Positions 1 to 11,034 of a stretch of 64,000 bases of DNA are shown one piece after another. The notes beneath the pieces are model-generated. The model did no database searches. It was not told the origin of the DNA and saw only the letters and a program-made list of their open reading frames with translations. Each line of letters begins with the position of its first letter. The first letter of the stretch is position 1. Source of the stretch: Lutraria lutraria (taxonomy: Eukaryota; Mollusca; Bivalvia; Venerida; Mactridae); contig OZ026834.1 of NCBI GenBank assembly GCA_964023205.1, positions 32,898,756-32,962,755 of the forward strand. The letters run 5' to 3'. Made by a program: the position numbers and the translations under genes.

Positions 1-1550
1 TATGTATTATGATACCGTCTAATTTTAGTCATTATTGTATATAAGGTACAGATGTGGTTAATTTACAACAGTCATATAAAATCTAGCAAAATTTCAGTCT
101 CAGAAACAGTGTGTAAAAGGCATCAAAGCCCTACAACACACTTGTTAAAGAAAGAATACTAGCCAATCAAAGTTAAAACAAAAAAAGTATTTTTCAACAA
201 AAAAGGAATTAAATGCAACAAGTATGAGATGCATTACTCAGTAATTTTGACTTGAGAAAACAAAATCACAATTATGATATAAAATTCTGAAGTTAGTAAC
301 ATGAAATTGATAGCTACCGGGTATATTCAACTGAATGTAAGGGGAAGGAATCATGTGCAGACATTAAAATTTATCTATTTTAGTTTTAGAGGAAACAACA
401 AGGGCTTATATACGACCCTTAATTTCAATCCAGGTAATTTCTTGGTGGAGTATATTTCATACCTTTTTTCAACAGACCACCATAGGGTCCCATCCGTATA
501 TGAACCACCAGTCCAAAGAAGTTTTGTTGCTCAGAGCAGTATGTTTTTTATCCTTTAAAATTACGGACAACCATAAGATTCAATAAATACCCACCGAGAC
601 AAATAAAGTTTTTTGCACAGTGAAGTATGTTTTTATCTTTTTTTTACAGACAACCACAGGGACCTGTATATGACCCACCAATTCAGTTAACGTAATAAGA
701 CAAACACAGTTAACATATACAAATGTATGTATAAGCTGGGTAATAAGCAGAGGACATGTGAACAATATATGTGTAGGATTATATGTATTCAGCCTCAATA
801 ATGGCTTATAAATATTGGTATGAATTATAATACTAGTAACTGCAAGAATATGTAAGCATTCAGTGACAACATCTATTAAAACAATTATGGTCTTCAAAGT
901 AAAAGGCAAAACAAGTGGCAGGAAGAAACTGTTTCTTTAAAATTAATTTCATTAATCCATTAAAAAGATGGTAGAAATAGATAAAACTGTTATTTTATGA
1001 TTTTAATCTTCACAATGTGATTAAAATATCAGACAGAATGAGCATATAGTGTAATAACAGTGCTGGACATACAAGACAAGTAAAACCTGCCATGGACATG
1101 CACATAATCACTATTTCTCACTTTAAGTTAATAATAAAACAACATAAAATAATATTTTCTAAAACTTCAATCACATCCCAGTATCATTATTTACATTTGT
1201 TGATTGCCAAATATGTAAAATACATTCACAATAAAAAAAGATTTAATAATGAACTGAATGTTTGTAAATTAAAATGACATTTTTGAAACATTGCTTTTAT
1301 TAAGAACACATTTAGAGGTACACAGAGGAAACAGTCTCTTAATTTAAGCCACACAAAGCATGATATATAGTTTGTGTACGGCTGCATCTATCTGGTGCAC
1401 TGACCTTTTGAACAGCAGCACTCTGCAAATAACCACACTCAAATTATACATGAAATCTATCAGAACATACAACATAACAACTTACTTCAACATCACAACA
1501 AAAACAACAACAACCACAACATGCACACATTGAAGTATAGATGTGAACCA

Positions 1551-2020
1551 CTGATACATTTGCATGTACACTATATATGTATGGAAAATTGGTGATGTAT
1601 GTAGTATAACCACAGATACATTTTATGTATACTGTTTATGTGCAGGTACCAACAGATACATTTGTATGTACACTGTATATGTATAGTGACATATGTTGCT
1701 TAACCAGAGATACATTTGCATAATTATACCTATGGACAAAAATCTTGTACGGTCAACAAAAAATGCTGTATCTTTTTTGCTCATAATTGTACATTAATAA
1801 AATGATACCATCGGAAAGAACCTGCTAAGCCAGTTTCAATGGAAGATGATATAAAGTTATCTAAATTACAGAGATGTGGCTTTACTGGTTTTAAAAAAAT
1901 TGCAGAAACCCCAACCCAGACAAGATTTTAGTCCTTAAGTATGTGTACATCGTATGTACAGTGATGTATCTGGACCAATCACAGACACATTCATATATAC
2001 ACCATATGTACACTGAGGTG
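1551..2020. repeat. Degenerate tandem repeat, GATACATTTG-type
   Basis: A motif reading (A/T)GATACATTTG(T/C)ATGTACAC followed by TATATGTAT recurs near 1551, 1613, 1656 and 1707, with a further diverged copy near 1984. The spacing is irregular (about 45-70 bp), so this is an old, partly scrambled minisatellite. It has no coding potential. Confidence 0.6.
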
Positions 2021-2079
2021 TCTGGTATTACACCGCAAAATCCATTCACAAAGTAAAATGAGTAGTAGAAAATTTAGAC

Positions 2080-2240
2080 ACAAACATAGAAATGATATCA
2101 GAACATGCAGAAATGATATCAAAACATGCCTAAATGATATCAATACAAGCAGAATGTGCATAAATGATATCAAAACATGCATTAATGATATCAAAACATG
2201 CCAACAGACCATGCAGAAATGATATCAGGACAGGCATGTA
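2080..2240. repeat. Minisatellite with AAATGATATCA core
   Basis: At least six copies of a roughly 20-bp unit, AAATGATATCAAAACATGC with variants, lie head to tail, with one interrupted copy in the middle. Each copy holds an EcoRV-type GATATC palindrome. The open frame on the opposite strand here (a repeating MHVLISF peptide) is a by-product of the repeat. Confidence 0.8.
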
Positions 2241-2997
2241 ATTAATCTACTAAATAAACTCTTGCACAGTGACTTAAAGACAGTTTCTTGAATAATACAA
2301 ACAAACATGTACATATCTCATGTATTAAGTCAAGGAGTATTGTTCTTGTCTGCTGAGAACAGATGGATAAGTTCTATGTAAGGTCTATGGAATGACACAA
2401 AATAGCTCCGCATACCAATCATACAAGAATAATTAATGAGCACATAAAAATCTATAAAACAACAACAAAAAAACGTTAAAAATTACTTGATAACTTACTA
2501 GTCTATACTTAAAATTATGATTGAATTACATTAATTATACCAAATAAAACTTTCTGTAATTGATTAACAAAAAAATATGAAACTTAATAAGAGAAATATT
2601 ACTGTTTTACTGATTAAAAGAAAACTTTACATAGAAGTCGGAATGCAGATTTGAGAAATTCAATTAAGCAAAGGAAGGAATATAGAACACTTCAAACGAA
2701 TAAAGTGTGCTGTTGTTAAAATGTGTTGAACAACAAACCTTACGAGGACCATTTCCCTATGTATAGGAAATTGGTAAATTGTGTGATAAAACTTCTAATT
2801 AAATCATAGTCAATCAATAAATAAAAATATATTTATGCTGATACGAAATACTGTAACCTTGACGCAATCAATTACATTCCATACATTACCTTTCGGTAAG
2901 TAGGAGAATTACTGTACTGTTTTGGAGCACTTTATAATTATACAGTATTTCATTGCAATATTGACAGTTTATTTGTCTCCATAACAATAGAATGATG

Positions 2998-3018
2998 AAA
3001 AAAAAAAAAAAAAAAAAA
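2998..3018 (+). repeat. Poly-A run
   Basis: A run of 21 A residues. It could be a mononucleotide microsatellite or the tail of an old retroposed copy; nothing recognisable lies directly upstream. Confidence 0.85.
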
Positions 3019-4419
3019 TATAATTAAAAATAAATAATTGTTGTTTTTTTAACCATCAACAAACAGCTTCACAAAGGAAACATTGGTGACCAAATCTGGA
3101 GCATCTACAATCAAATTGTAGATCGAGGTTGGAAAAACGGTGACTTAAGTCGATGGTGACCAACGAAATTCTGTCATACAGTTCAAAATTAAGTATTTCC
3201 AGCATATACATATCTTTGCATCACAACTAGATATATATTGTGAGTAATATTCAAGAAACACTCAATGAATATTGCATACTTGTATGAAACATGATACAAG
3301 TACAGTATACTATTTTGGCATTCTAAGGAATACAAAGTGATTAATGAGACATAACACAGGACAAGTTCCTGGCTCATTGTAACTTTGATAAAAATTAAAG
3401 CAAGTTATTGAAAGTCTATGCTGCTAAACGAAAATCAAATTAATTTGATATATGCCAAAAAATTGATTTGTATGTTTGCAAAAATAGGCCAAAATAGTTT
3501 ACTGCACATGTAACATGCAACGTTAAGGCTAAAATAGTTCACCATACATATAACCTGTAACCTAACTTGTATGTTTCTTTGACAATATAAACAAGAACAA
3601 CAGTGAACAAATAGGAATTGGCTGGAAAATCTTATTTTTATCAAACCAACTTTATGATGAATTTTTTTGAACATGCCAAAGATAGGGGTGTACATGTACA
3701 TAATTGACTCTTGAACTTAAATACTTGATTTTACCACTATCTACAACTCATTTAAATATAATAATGGAAGAATATAGCCAGTTGTAATAAATATAAAATT
3801 GTTCATAAATAAATACCAATAAAATAATCAAACACTAATGGGAATACCAAAAAATGATCAGTTATTAGTTACACCTTGATACAACACAATTTGTCATCAA
3901 CATGACAAAATAGAATGTATGAACAAGTGAACATCATCTCACAACAAACTATCAACCCAACACTAGCCAACAATGAACAGGAAATGCATGCTATTAGATG
4001 AAATTGTTATACAAGATATTAAAGAAAGTAATGTTGAGACAATTAAGTCAAACACAACATATCATGAACAACAGATGATTCGAAAAGAAGACAGGAATTC
4101 TTTAAAATGAATTCCACAGAATAAATTGATTACACAGTAATAAATGATGAACTTGAACAATTGAAACCGATTAAAGACACACTTACAAATCCATCAGGCT
4201 ATGTGGTTACAATATATTATGATACAAGTTACAGCTGACACACATGATACATTAGACAGACAACACATATTATTACACATCCATGATAATATACTTGAAT
4301 AATGTACAGATATTAGTATTATTGATTAGAGATTGGTTTGGGCTGCATTTTATGTGTAACGATTAATATGTTAGTATAAAACATGCAAATTGGCTGCAGT
4401 GCCACATGAATAAAAGCTT

Positions 4420-4862
4420 TGTATGGACTGAAATAGTGTATAGACCAGATCAGTGCATGGACCCAATCAGTGTAAAGTGTAAGTGTAGGATTGGATCCCT
4501 GTATGGACCAGATGGGTATACAGAATTAATCAGTGTATGGACATACAGGTTCAGTGTATGGACTAGATCAGTATATGTTCTGTATCAGTGCATGGGCCAG
4601 ATCAGTGCGTGGCCTCAATCACCGTATAGACCAGATCAGCGCACAGACTTAATCGGTGTATGGACATGTTCAGTGCATGGGCCAGATCAGTGTGTGGCCT
4701 CAATCACTGTATGGACCAGATCAGTGTACGAACTCAATCAGTCATATGAACTGGATCAGTATATGGACAGATTCAATGTATTTACTGGTTCAATGTATGG
4801 ACTGAATGAGTGTATGACCAAATCAGTGGGTCAATGTATGAATTGGATCAGTAAAATAGACT
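4420..4862. repeat. Minisatellite with GTATGGACCAGATCAGT core
   Basis: Roughly twenty degenerate copies of a 20-24 bp unit resembling CAGTGTATGGACCAGATCAG fill this interval. The array happens to be open on the plus strand for 152 codons (4406-4864), giving a peptide that repeats VWT and GPDQC. No splice signals, promoter or family match support translation, so I treat it as a non-coding tandem repeat. Confidence 0.8.
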
Positions 4863-5223
4863 GAAAACAACATTGGTGTTTGAGCATGTCAGAGCAACAA
4901 TTACTCTCCTGATTTTCTTAACACTTCTATAGACTTGTTATTAATTTTGTTTAATTTGACCATGTTCTTGATTTTTCTATCAATATGTTTTTTTCCAAGT
5001 ATTCCAACATGAAATGTCCATAAAGGAGTGATTTTTATTGGAATACATGACTCTATGGTGACAAAAAATTAACAACCTAACATAGTATTAAACTAGTGTG
5101 TACATAGAAATTCAATTCCAGTGAAAACTAAACACATGCAATGTAAATAAATGACCAGAAAGTCCTGCAAAGATTTATGGTACTTTCATATCTATAAAAG
5201 CAGTTGTAGAAGATTTAATTTAC

Positions 5224-8200
5224 CCCTTTCTTTGCATCAGCTTCTTCTTGTTTGTGCTGAGTAATTATACAGTCAAAATTATGTTTAAAAATCATAATAT
5301 TTTGAATCACTTACTGATAATATCATATACAAGCATCAAACAAATAGATAGGAATTTTAACAATCTGTCACATAATTATTTCTAAACAAATGTACTCAAC
5401 ATATGATAAATTCAATAGAACAGTATGTTTAATATTAACTGCAGTCAGTTAGGTATTAAGGAATTAACACGGTGACTTGTAAGCATATTCAGTAATTCAC
5501 ATACACAGTAAGGGTCATGTTAATATCCATTATCCAATTAATAATCTACAGGTTTTCAATGGTTTCTTGCAACAAACCTAGCACCATGCCCATGCAATAA
5601 TGAATCTAATTTTAACCACAAGAAGTGTATCTTGCTAAATGCTCAAACATAGGTACGAGGACAAATACCAAGACAATACAGGTACCAATACAACATACAT
5701 TATAAAAAGCCATTCTTAAACTAGTAGCTTTCTTACCTTCTTTCCTTTGGCAGCAGCTGGTTGTGGTAACCTCATAACTTCTAAAGGCCAGTAACGGCAC
5801 TTGGCTATCTTGTCTTGTAAACTTAAAAAAAATGTGACTGGTATTGAATTTTGACTTAAATGATACAATTTGACATCAGAAATGTTTCAGCATTTGTTTT
5901 AGTTTGTTAAACTTCACTTGAATCATTAAACTGCGCAAAGGATACAAAATGAATCATTAGACTATGCATATGTTTAACAATTCTTATAATTAGAAACTCA
6001 TTTTAACTATTTATGTACAAAACCTACTTTTTGATAGCTCCAGCTTCCAAGTATGATCTGCGTTCAGTATTCCAGGTCACTCTATTTTTCTCAGTTTCTG
6101 AGAGATTTCTAAGTTCACGATCATCCTTGCCTCTAAAATCGCCATCTTCATCTTCAATAGCATCTTGAGCAATAAACCTAAAAATAGTTTCAGTCAAGAG
6201 TAAGTGTTGAATGAATATGCTGCAGTTAAGCAGCACTATTTTGCTGACTATTACAATATGTACAAAACACAGTCGAACATGTGAACAAAGGCCAGCCATG
6301 GGAAAGACAAAATATGGCCTATTTTGACAGATAGTCTTCATTTGGAGGTCAGTTTATTCAAAATAATCAATGATGTATTTTCGAAGAATGGCCTTTATTC
6401 ATGGGGTGATCTTTGATCATATGTGGCTGCAAACCCAGGTTTGCCGGTACATGGCTTTTAGACAATCAGAATGGAGTATATAGAAATACTGACATCAATT
6501 AATATGATTATATGACATGAGATAAAACTTTTTTAACTTACTGATCAGCTATGAAGATAGCATTTCCCTGTGCTGTGGCAGGTACAGCCCACTTCTTCTG
6601 TTTTTGTGCAGGCTCCTTATCAACTCCTGGTTTCAAGCAACCATTAGCAAATACTACTGGATTTTCTTTCTACAAACATAAACAAATACAAGTTTTACAA
6701 AAAGTAAGTAATTGATAATTCAGGTCAGCATTACTCAAATGTTTTATTTTATAATGCATGCAAGCAAATCAAAACACTCTTAGCTCACATTTGTAAAAAA
6801 GAAAAACAGAGTATATAAGCCTCAGAATAAAGACCAACTATAAGTCATGGCCATTTTATTTCCCTTCCATTGTAAACATTAAAAAACATTTATGCAAACT
6901 ATTTGTCTAAAAACAAAAACAGTTTTAAGATGAAACGGCATGACCATACATGTATTTACCTCAGAATTGACTGGTACAGGTAGAGCAGTAGCATAGGCAT
7001 ATTGAGTTCCAGTCACAGTCCATGATTCTGGAGGTGAGAACAAACTCTCCACAGTGACTGTCATCAAGTTACCAGAATGAGAGGAATCATCAACTAAAGG
7101 TTCATTCACTGATATCACTACATCTATTTCAGGCTGAAATATCAGAAATAAAAGCAGTAAACTACATGAACCAAAACAAGTTAGTCCAAAAGCATGATAA
7201 CTAGAATGCTGAGTCTAAAGTTCTAAACTAACATCAAAGTTCAGATTGTTCAATATTCTAATTCTCTAGGTAAATATTTATAACACAACACATGCAAAAA
7301 ATATATAGTACATTGACCAGATGGCTGTTGACTATCTAAAGGCTGATGAATGTTAATCCATCGAAAATTCCAGCATTACTATAAAAATTTATAGAAATAT
7401 TAATCAAACCTATATAAATGATTAAACAAACGCACCCTTGGGGCATCTGGTCCTATTGTTTCTAATGGAGATCCTGGCAATGAGTTGATTAACAATGTGT
7501 AACGTTGCTTTGTTTCACCTGAAAATATTTATGATGAATAACTGTAAACACATTATTATGTATACATGTAATTTAAATCATATATACTAGTATGTATATT
7601 TACCCAACTGTGCTATGAAGGCAGAAAATGCTATTTAAAAAATCAAATCAATATATTGAAATTTGGATATACTTCATCACAGAAAATAATTGTTTCCAGA
7701 TAAAATATAAAATTCACATGTACTGTAAAACCTCATTTAGTAGGAAAAAATTTGATCTGTTTTTAATATTTCCTCTGTAATTTCATTTGACATGGAGACC
7801 ACATCAGCATTATGTAAGACCTATCTATCCTGTACCAAAAGGTGGTCTAATAATCAAGGTACTTTAAACATAATATGAATCACAATCAGCTAATTCATAC
7901 AAATGTTATTCTTATATAATGATCCACTAAGGTATAACAAAATGATAACAAATTGAAGGGATTAAATTGTTTATCACATTACCTTTAACAAGAGGCAGTA
8001 GATCAACAGAGACTTGTCCTAATTGAACAGTCTTTTCCTCTTTCTGTTTCTTCTCTTTGGGGAGAACTTCTATAACAGTCACTAAAACACACAAACACAA
8101 CAGAATTAGACTTAACCACCATGTACACATGAACTGTAACATACATGACCATTCTAATTTTGAAATATTTAAAAAGTTCAGAAGATTAAATATCATATTT

Positions 8201-8893
8201 TTTTACTTGCAATCTATGCAAACAAATATTTGAAAACTTGAAACAAATAAAACAACTACTTCTATGTATCAAAGATGTAAAGAAGGTGAAATGTTCTGGA
8301 CACTTACACACAACAGGTTTGTAGGCAATTTCATCTAATGCAGTTGGATCATCATAAGTACAGCTCATTGTAGCATTGTAATTAAATTCAGCAGGGGTTT
8401 CTGCTGTGCAGTCTACTTTTGGTGACTCTCCAAGACTCTTCTCACCAAACTCTACTTTTACCATAGCATTGACGGCATCAGCTTTGGCACTGGAACCTTT
8501 CTGTAAATCAGGCAATTAATATTTCTTCTTTAATAAAAGATGGGCATATAAAATGTATAATAAAATTGAAATATTAGATACATGTACAAGTACCTGTTTC
8601 TTTTCTTTTATTTGATCTACAAATAGTACAATTACATTCATACTAAAATTGAATTCCCTGTTTTTTCCCCGGAGAATATCATATTTATAAGATAATGCTA
8701 ATCAGCATAACCAATTTCTGTAAATTCATCATCTTTGTAGGTTGTACATATTACCAAGACTTATCGATGGACATTGTATATATGACTCCACATTATCTTG
8801 AATATCTAAAAAGCTTACCAGATTCCTAGCTCTAACAACTGTCATCGTGATGGTCTCTGGAGGCCGAATGGTTGGAGCTTCACTGTCTCCCAT
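5224..8893 (-). CDS. CFAP70: CFAP70 (cilia and flagella associated protein 70), N-terminal half
   Basis: An axonemal protein; in other animals and algae CFAP70 is linked to the outer dynein arm region and needed for ciliary beating. Coding exons in transcription order: 8893-8819, 8500-8308, 8081-7983, 7518-7436, 7133-6960, 6669-6542, 6177-6028, 5821-5737 and a tentative 33-nt exon 5256-5224. All junctions are GT..AG and frames join. Exon 3 encodes the diagnostic [19 protein letters not shown] block, almost identical to vertebrate CFAP70, followed by VDLLPLVKG. Exon 7 gives the acidic loop followed by [16 protein letters not shown], and exon 8 gives KCRYWPLEV, as in orthologues. About 340 residues are present; the TPR-rich C-terminal part lies off the left edge. 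The start at 8893 is the first ATG after a good acceptor (tttattgcag, exon from 8919), so an upstream non-coding exon exists. The last microexon is the least certain part. Confidence 0.9.
6270..6447. mobile_element. CAGT-family MITE, degenerate copy
   Basis: Starts CAGTCGAACATGTGAAC and carries the family's internal GGCC-rich blocks (AAAGGCCAGCC..., ATGGCC, GAATGGCCTTTATTC). The right end, AGGTTTGCCGG, is decayed relative to the family GGTTTGACTG. It sits in the CFAP70 intron between the exons ending 6028 and starting 6669. See the better preserved copies at 20359, 24214 and 30757. Confidence 0.65.
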
Positions 8894-8984
8894 TTTGACA
8901 GATTTTTCTTTATTTTTTTCTGCAATAAAACAAACATAAGACATTTCTCACTTAAATGACAAATTGATTTTCTTTCTATTTTCA

Positions 8985-9260
8985 GGAACCAGCTAAGGGA
9001 ATCATGCATGGTGCTGCACCACCATTCATGACTGGCTGGGCAGGTCTGAGTCCATAATATTGTGATGCCTACACACCTTTTGCTCAGAGTGCTCAGCCAG
9101 CAGTTCCCCAACATTCAGTACCAGTCCAGCCACATGTTCCTACTCTTCCACCTGCCATGTATCCCAAGTTCTCATCACCAATGGAAACATATTTTCATCA
9201 GATGTTACAAGGTGTGTCTGGATATGTTCCAAGAGTGATCCTTAGCATTATTTTCTATCA
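8985..9260 (+). pseudogene. Coding remnant with an in-frame stop, Pro-rich
   Basis: After a splice-like tttcag at 8979-8984, the plus strand reads EPAKGIMHGAAPPFMTGWAG, then LSP and a TAA stop. It then stays open for about 70 codons, including FAQSAQPAVPQHSVPVQ and ...PTLPPAMYPKFSSPMETYFHQ. Codon use looks protein-like and the composition is richer in C and G than the surroundings. I do not recognise the family; a retroelement Gag fragment or a stray exon copy are both possible. It lies inside the presumed CFAP70 5'UTR intron on the opposite strand, next to a LINE remnant. Confidence 0.45.
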
Positions 9261-9415
9261 GAGGTGAATGGATAAACATGAGTTGAAGAGTCAATGGATT
9301 GACAAGCACAGAAACTTTAGACATTCGGGATCAGTTTCGACAGTTGTTTACCTATAATATTACGCTTAACATAAATTACAAAGAAATAGATACAGGAAAT
9401 ATGTCTTGATCTACA

Positions 9416-10340
9416 TCATTCTATGTTATACACTGACGCGGTCACACTTGACCATTTCGCGATGTGTGATTTCAAAATAAGAGAAAAAGTTGAAAAGTAA
9501 AAAGAAAAATGGCATAGATCAAAGTTAGAGAATAACTTCCAGTCATGTAAAGTCCTAGATACTTGGACGCACTGTGTGTGGCATGAGTGTGACCCTTCAG
9601 TGTGTAATTCGACATAATGGGGCATCTCTTCTTGTGGACCCTCAGGATGTTACACTTCTCTGGATGCAATGACATCCCCCATTTCTTCTCCCAATCTGCC
9701 AGTTTTGTTAGATCCTCTTGTAGGATGTTGGAGTCAGCAGTGGTGTTAATTGGTTTTTACACAACACAGTCGTCTACAAAGAGCCTAATCCTTGATGAGA
9801 CCTGTTGGGGGATGTCATTGATAAATGCCAGAAACAGGATAGGGCCAAGGACACTGCCCTGGGGCACTCCATTGACCACTGGTGCTGTCTCTGACATTGC
9901 ACCAACTACCACAACTCTCTGGAAAAGACCTAATTAATCCAGCCGAGCGTGTTAATTATCTCTGATCCCGTAGTGGTCCAGCTTTGCCAATAGATGCCAG
10001 TGTGGGACTTTATCAAAGGCCTTAGAGAAGTCTAGAATAGAAAAGTCATGTTGTTTCCCTTTGTCAAATCCAGACATAAGCTTGTCCACCAGAGTGATCA
10101 GCTGAGTCTCGCAGCTTCTCCTGATTCCTACTGAAACCATGCTGGCTGTCAGTCAAGATGTTATGTTCATCAAAGTGTTTCATCATGTTGCTGACAATGG
10201 TATGTTCCATGATCTTACAGAATAAACAGGTAAGTGACACTGGTCGGAAAGTATGTCATTCTTAAATATTGACAAAACGTTAGCAGTTTTCCAAACATCT
10301 CGGATTTGGTAGTTCTGGGTCCCATAACTAAATTGGTCTT
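9416..10340 (-). mobile_element. 5'-truncated, degenerate non-LTR retrotransposon (reverse transcriptase fragment)
   Basis: Read on the minus strand, three frames together give the order of a LINE reverse transcriptase of the jockey/CR1 type: the block with LTDSQHGF and SCETQLI (near 10110-10170), then DFSILDFSKAFDKVPHWHLL (about 10000-10050), then NGVPQGSVLGPILFLAFIND (about 9820-9890), then the catalytic FVDD near 9775, then LHPEKCNILRV (about 9650). Frames shift several times, and a stop lies just after FVDD (9757-9759). The element lacks its 5' half and its endonuclease, so it is dead. It is embedded in the 1.9-kb CFAP70 5'UTR intron. Confidence 0.85.
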
Positions 10341-10648
10341 TTTTATTTCGTCTTGTTGACCATTTTAGTTATGGAATTGTCCTCTTACAAAGTCAACAGC
10401 TTAAGACGCTTGTTCATGCGTCTATTGAATCAGATCAATTTACATGCTTTCCGGAATGCTACGGACTTAATCCAAAGCATTTACAAAAAAATTTTTAAAA
10501 TTATGGGTAGTATGAAACATCGGCAAAATATTTGATAACTTTCATCTGTTGAAGGTATATTTTTGGTCGTATTGATAGATTATACTATATTTCATCGAAT
10601 TGTACACAAGTTTTACGGAAATTTGTGCGTTAAATAGGAAAACGAACG

Positions 10649-10665
10649 CGACTCAGATTGAGTCG
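10649..10665. promoter_or_regulatory. 17-bp palindrome with CGACTCA arms
   Basis: CGACTCA and TGAGTCG face each other across a 3-bp spacer. The half site TGAGTCG overlaps an AP-1/bZIP-like TGAGTC. It lies in the CpG-richer divergent promoter region between CFAP70 and DTD1. Palindromy is seen directly; binding by a factor is a guess. Confidence 0.4.
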
Positions 10666-10693
10666 TTTACCTGTTAGATTTTAAAGAACAAGT

Positions 10694-10740
10694 GGCTTTG
10701 ACGATGAACTGCACAATGCAAACGTATCATCGTCAAAGCC
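10694..10740. repeat. Perfect 14-bp inverted repeat, 19-nt loop
   Basis: GGCTTTGACGATGA (10694-10707) is exactly reversed and complemented at 10727-10740. It lies in the CFAP70/DTD1 divergent promoter region, about 300 bp upstream of the DTD1 start. It could be a paired binding site, a hairpin, or the remnant of a tiny foldback element. Confidence 0.6.
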
Positions 10741-10843
10741 CCTTCGACTACGGATTTGGTTGAGGTTTAAGCGTTTTGAGCGCTTGCAAGTAAAATGGAT
10801 TGATCAGAATAATATAGGCCAAAACTACATAGTAAACACTTAC

Positions 10844-10922
10844 CTTATTTATATTGAAGAAGTTTTTAGCCGATAATAAATCGCTTGCGTTAAATACACT
10901 GCACAAAATCTCGGACGCCGTG
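10844..10922 (-). other. CFAP70: Predicted non-coding first exon of CFAP70
   Basis: On the minus strand a perfect donor, AAG|GTAAGTGTTT, ends an exon at 10844. The CFAP70 start-codon exon has a clear acceptor (exon from 8919), so a spliced leader must exist, and this is the best donor seen outside the repeats. The 5' limit is unknown and is set arbitrarily at the X-box edge. The resulting 1.9-kb intron would contain the LINE remnant. Confidence 0.45.
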
Positions 10923-10937
10923 GTTGCCTATGGAAAC
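10923..10937. promoter_or_regulatory. X-box (RFX-type) site in divergent promoter
   Basis: GTTGCCTATGGAAAC matches the imperfect palindrome GTTRCC-(1 to 3 nt)-GGNAAC bound by RFX factors, which drive ciliary genes in animals. It is about 80 bp upstream of the predicted CFAP70 leader donor and 98 bp upstream of the DTD1 ATG, a typical X-box distance. CFAP70 is a ciliary gene and is the likely target; DTD1 may share the promoter. Confidence 0.6.
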
Positions 10938-11034
10938 TTAGTAATTTAACTTCCTCTAATTCTATTTCCGGTTACTCTTCAATGTGATGAAAAAAGTAAA
11001 TGTTTGCATAATTTATCCATTTTAGTTCCTAGAA

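Larger units (their letters stand above)
1..5223. other. Gene-poor left flank (CFAP70 intron or intergenic)
   Basis: No exon is convincing left of 5224. The stretch is very AT-rich and holds a 21-A run (2998-3018), three minisatellite-like patches (listed separately) and short open frames with no recognisable protein. Because CFAP70 is cut after about 340 residues while orthologues have over 1,100, this is most simply one of its introns; that is an inference. A weak donor-like site on the minus strand near 4187 has no matching exon body. Confidence 0.5.

Noticed and set aside
301..558. 85-residue open frame
   Set aside because: No recognisable domain, no splice context, composition typical of AT-rich non-coding DNA.
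4406..4864. 152-residue protein
   Set aside because: It is the translation of a tandem repeat with no gene signals; reported only as a repeat.
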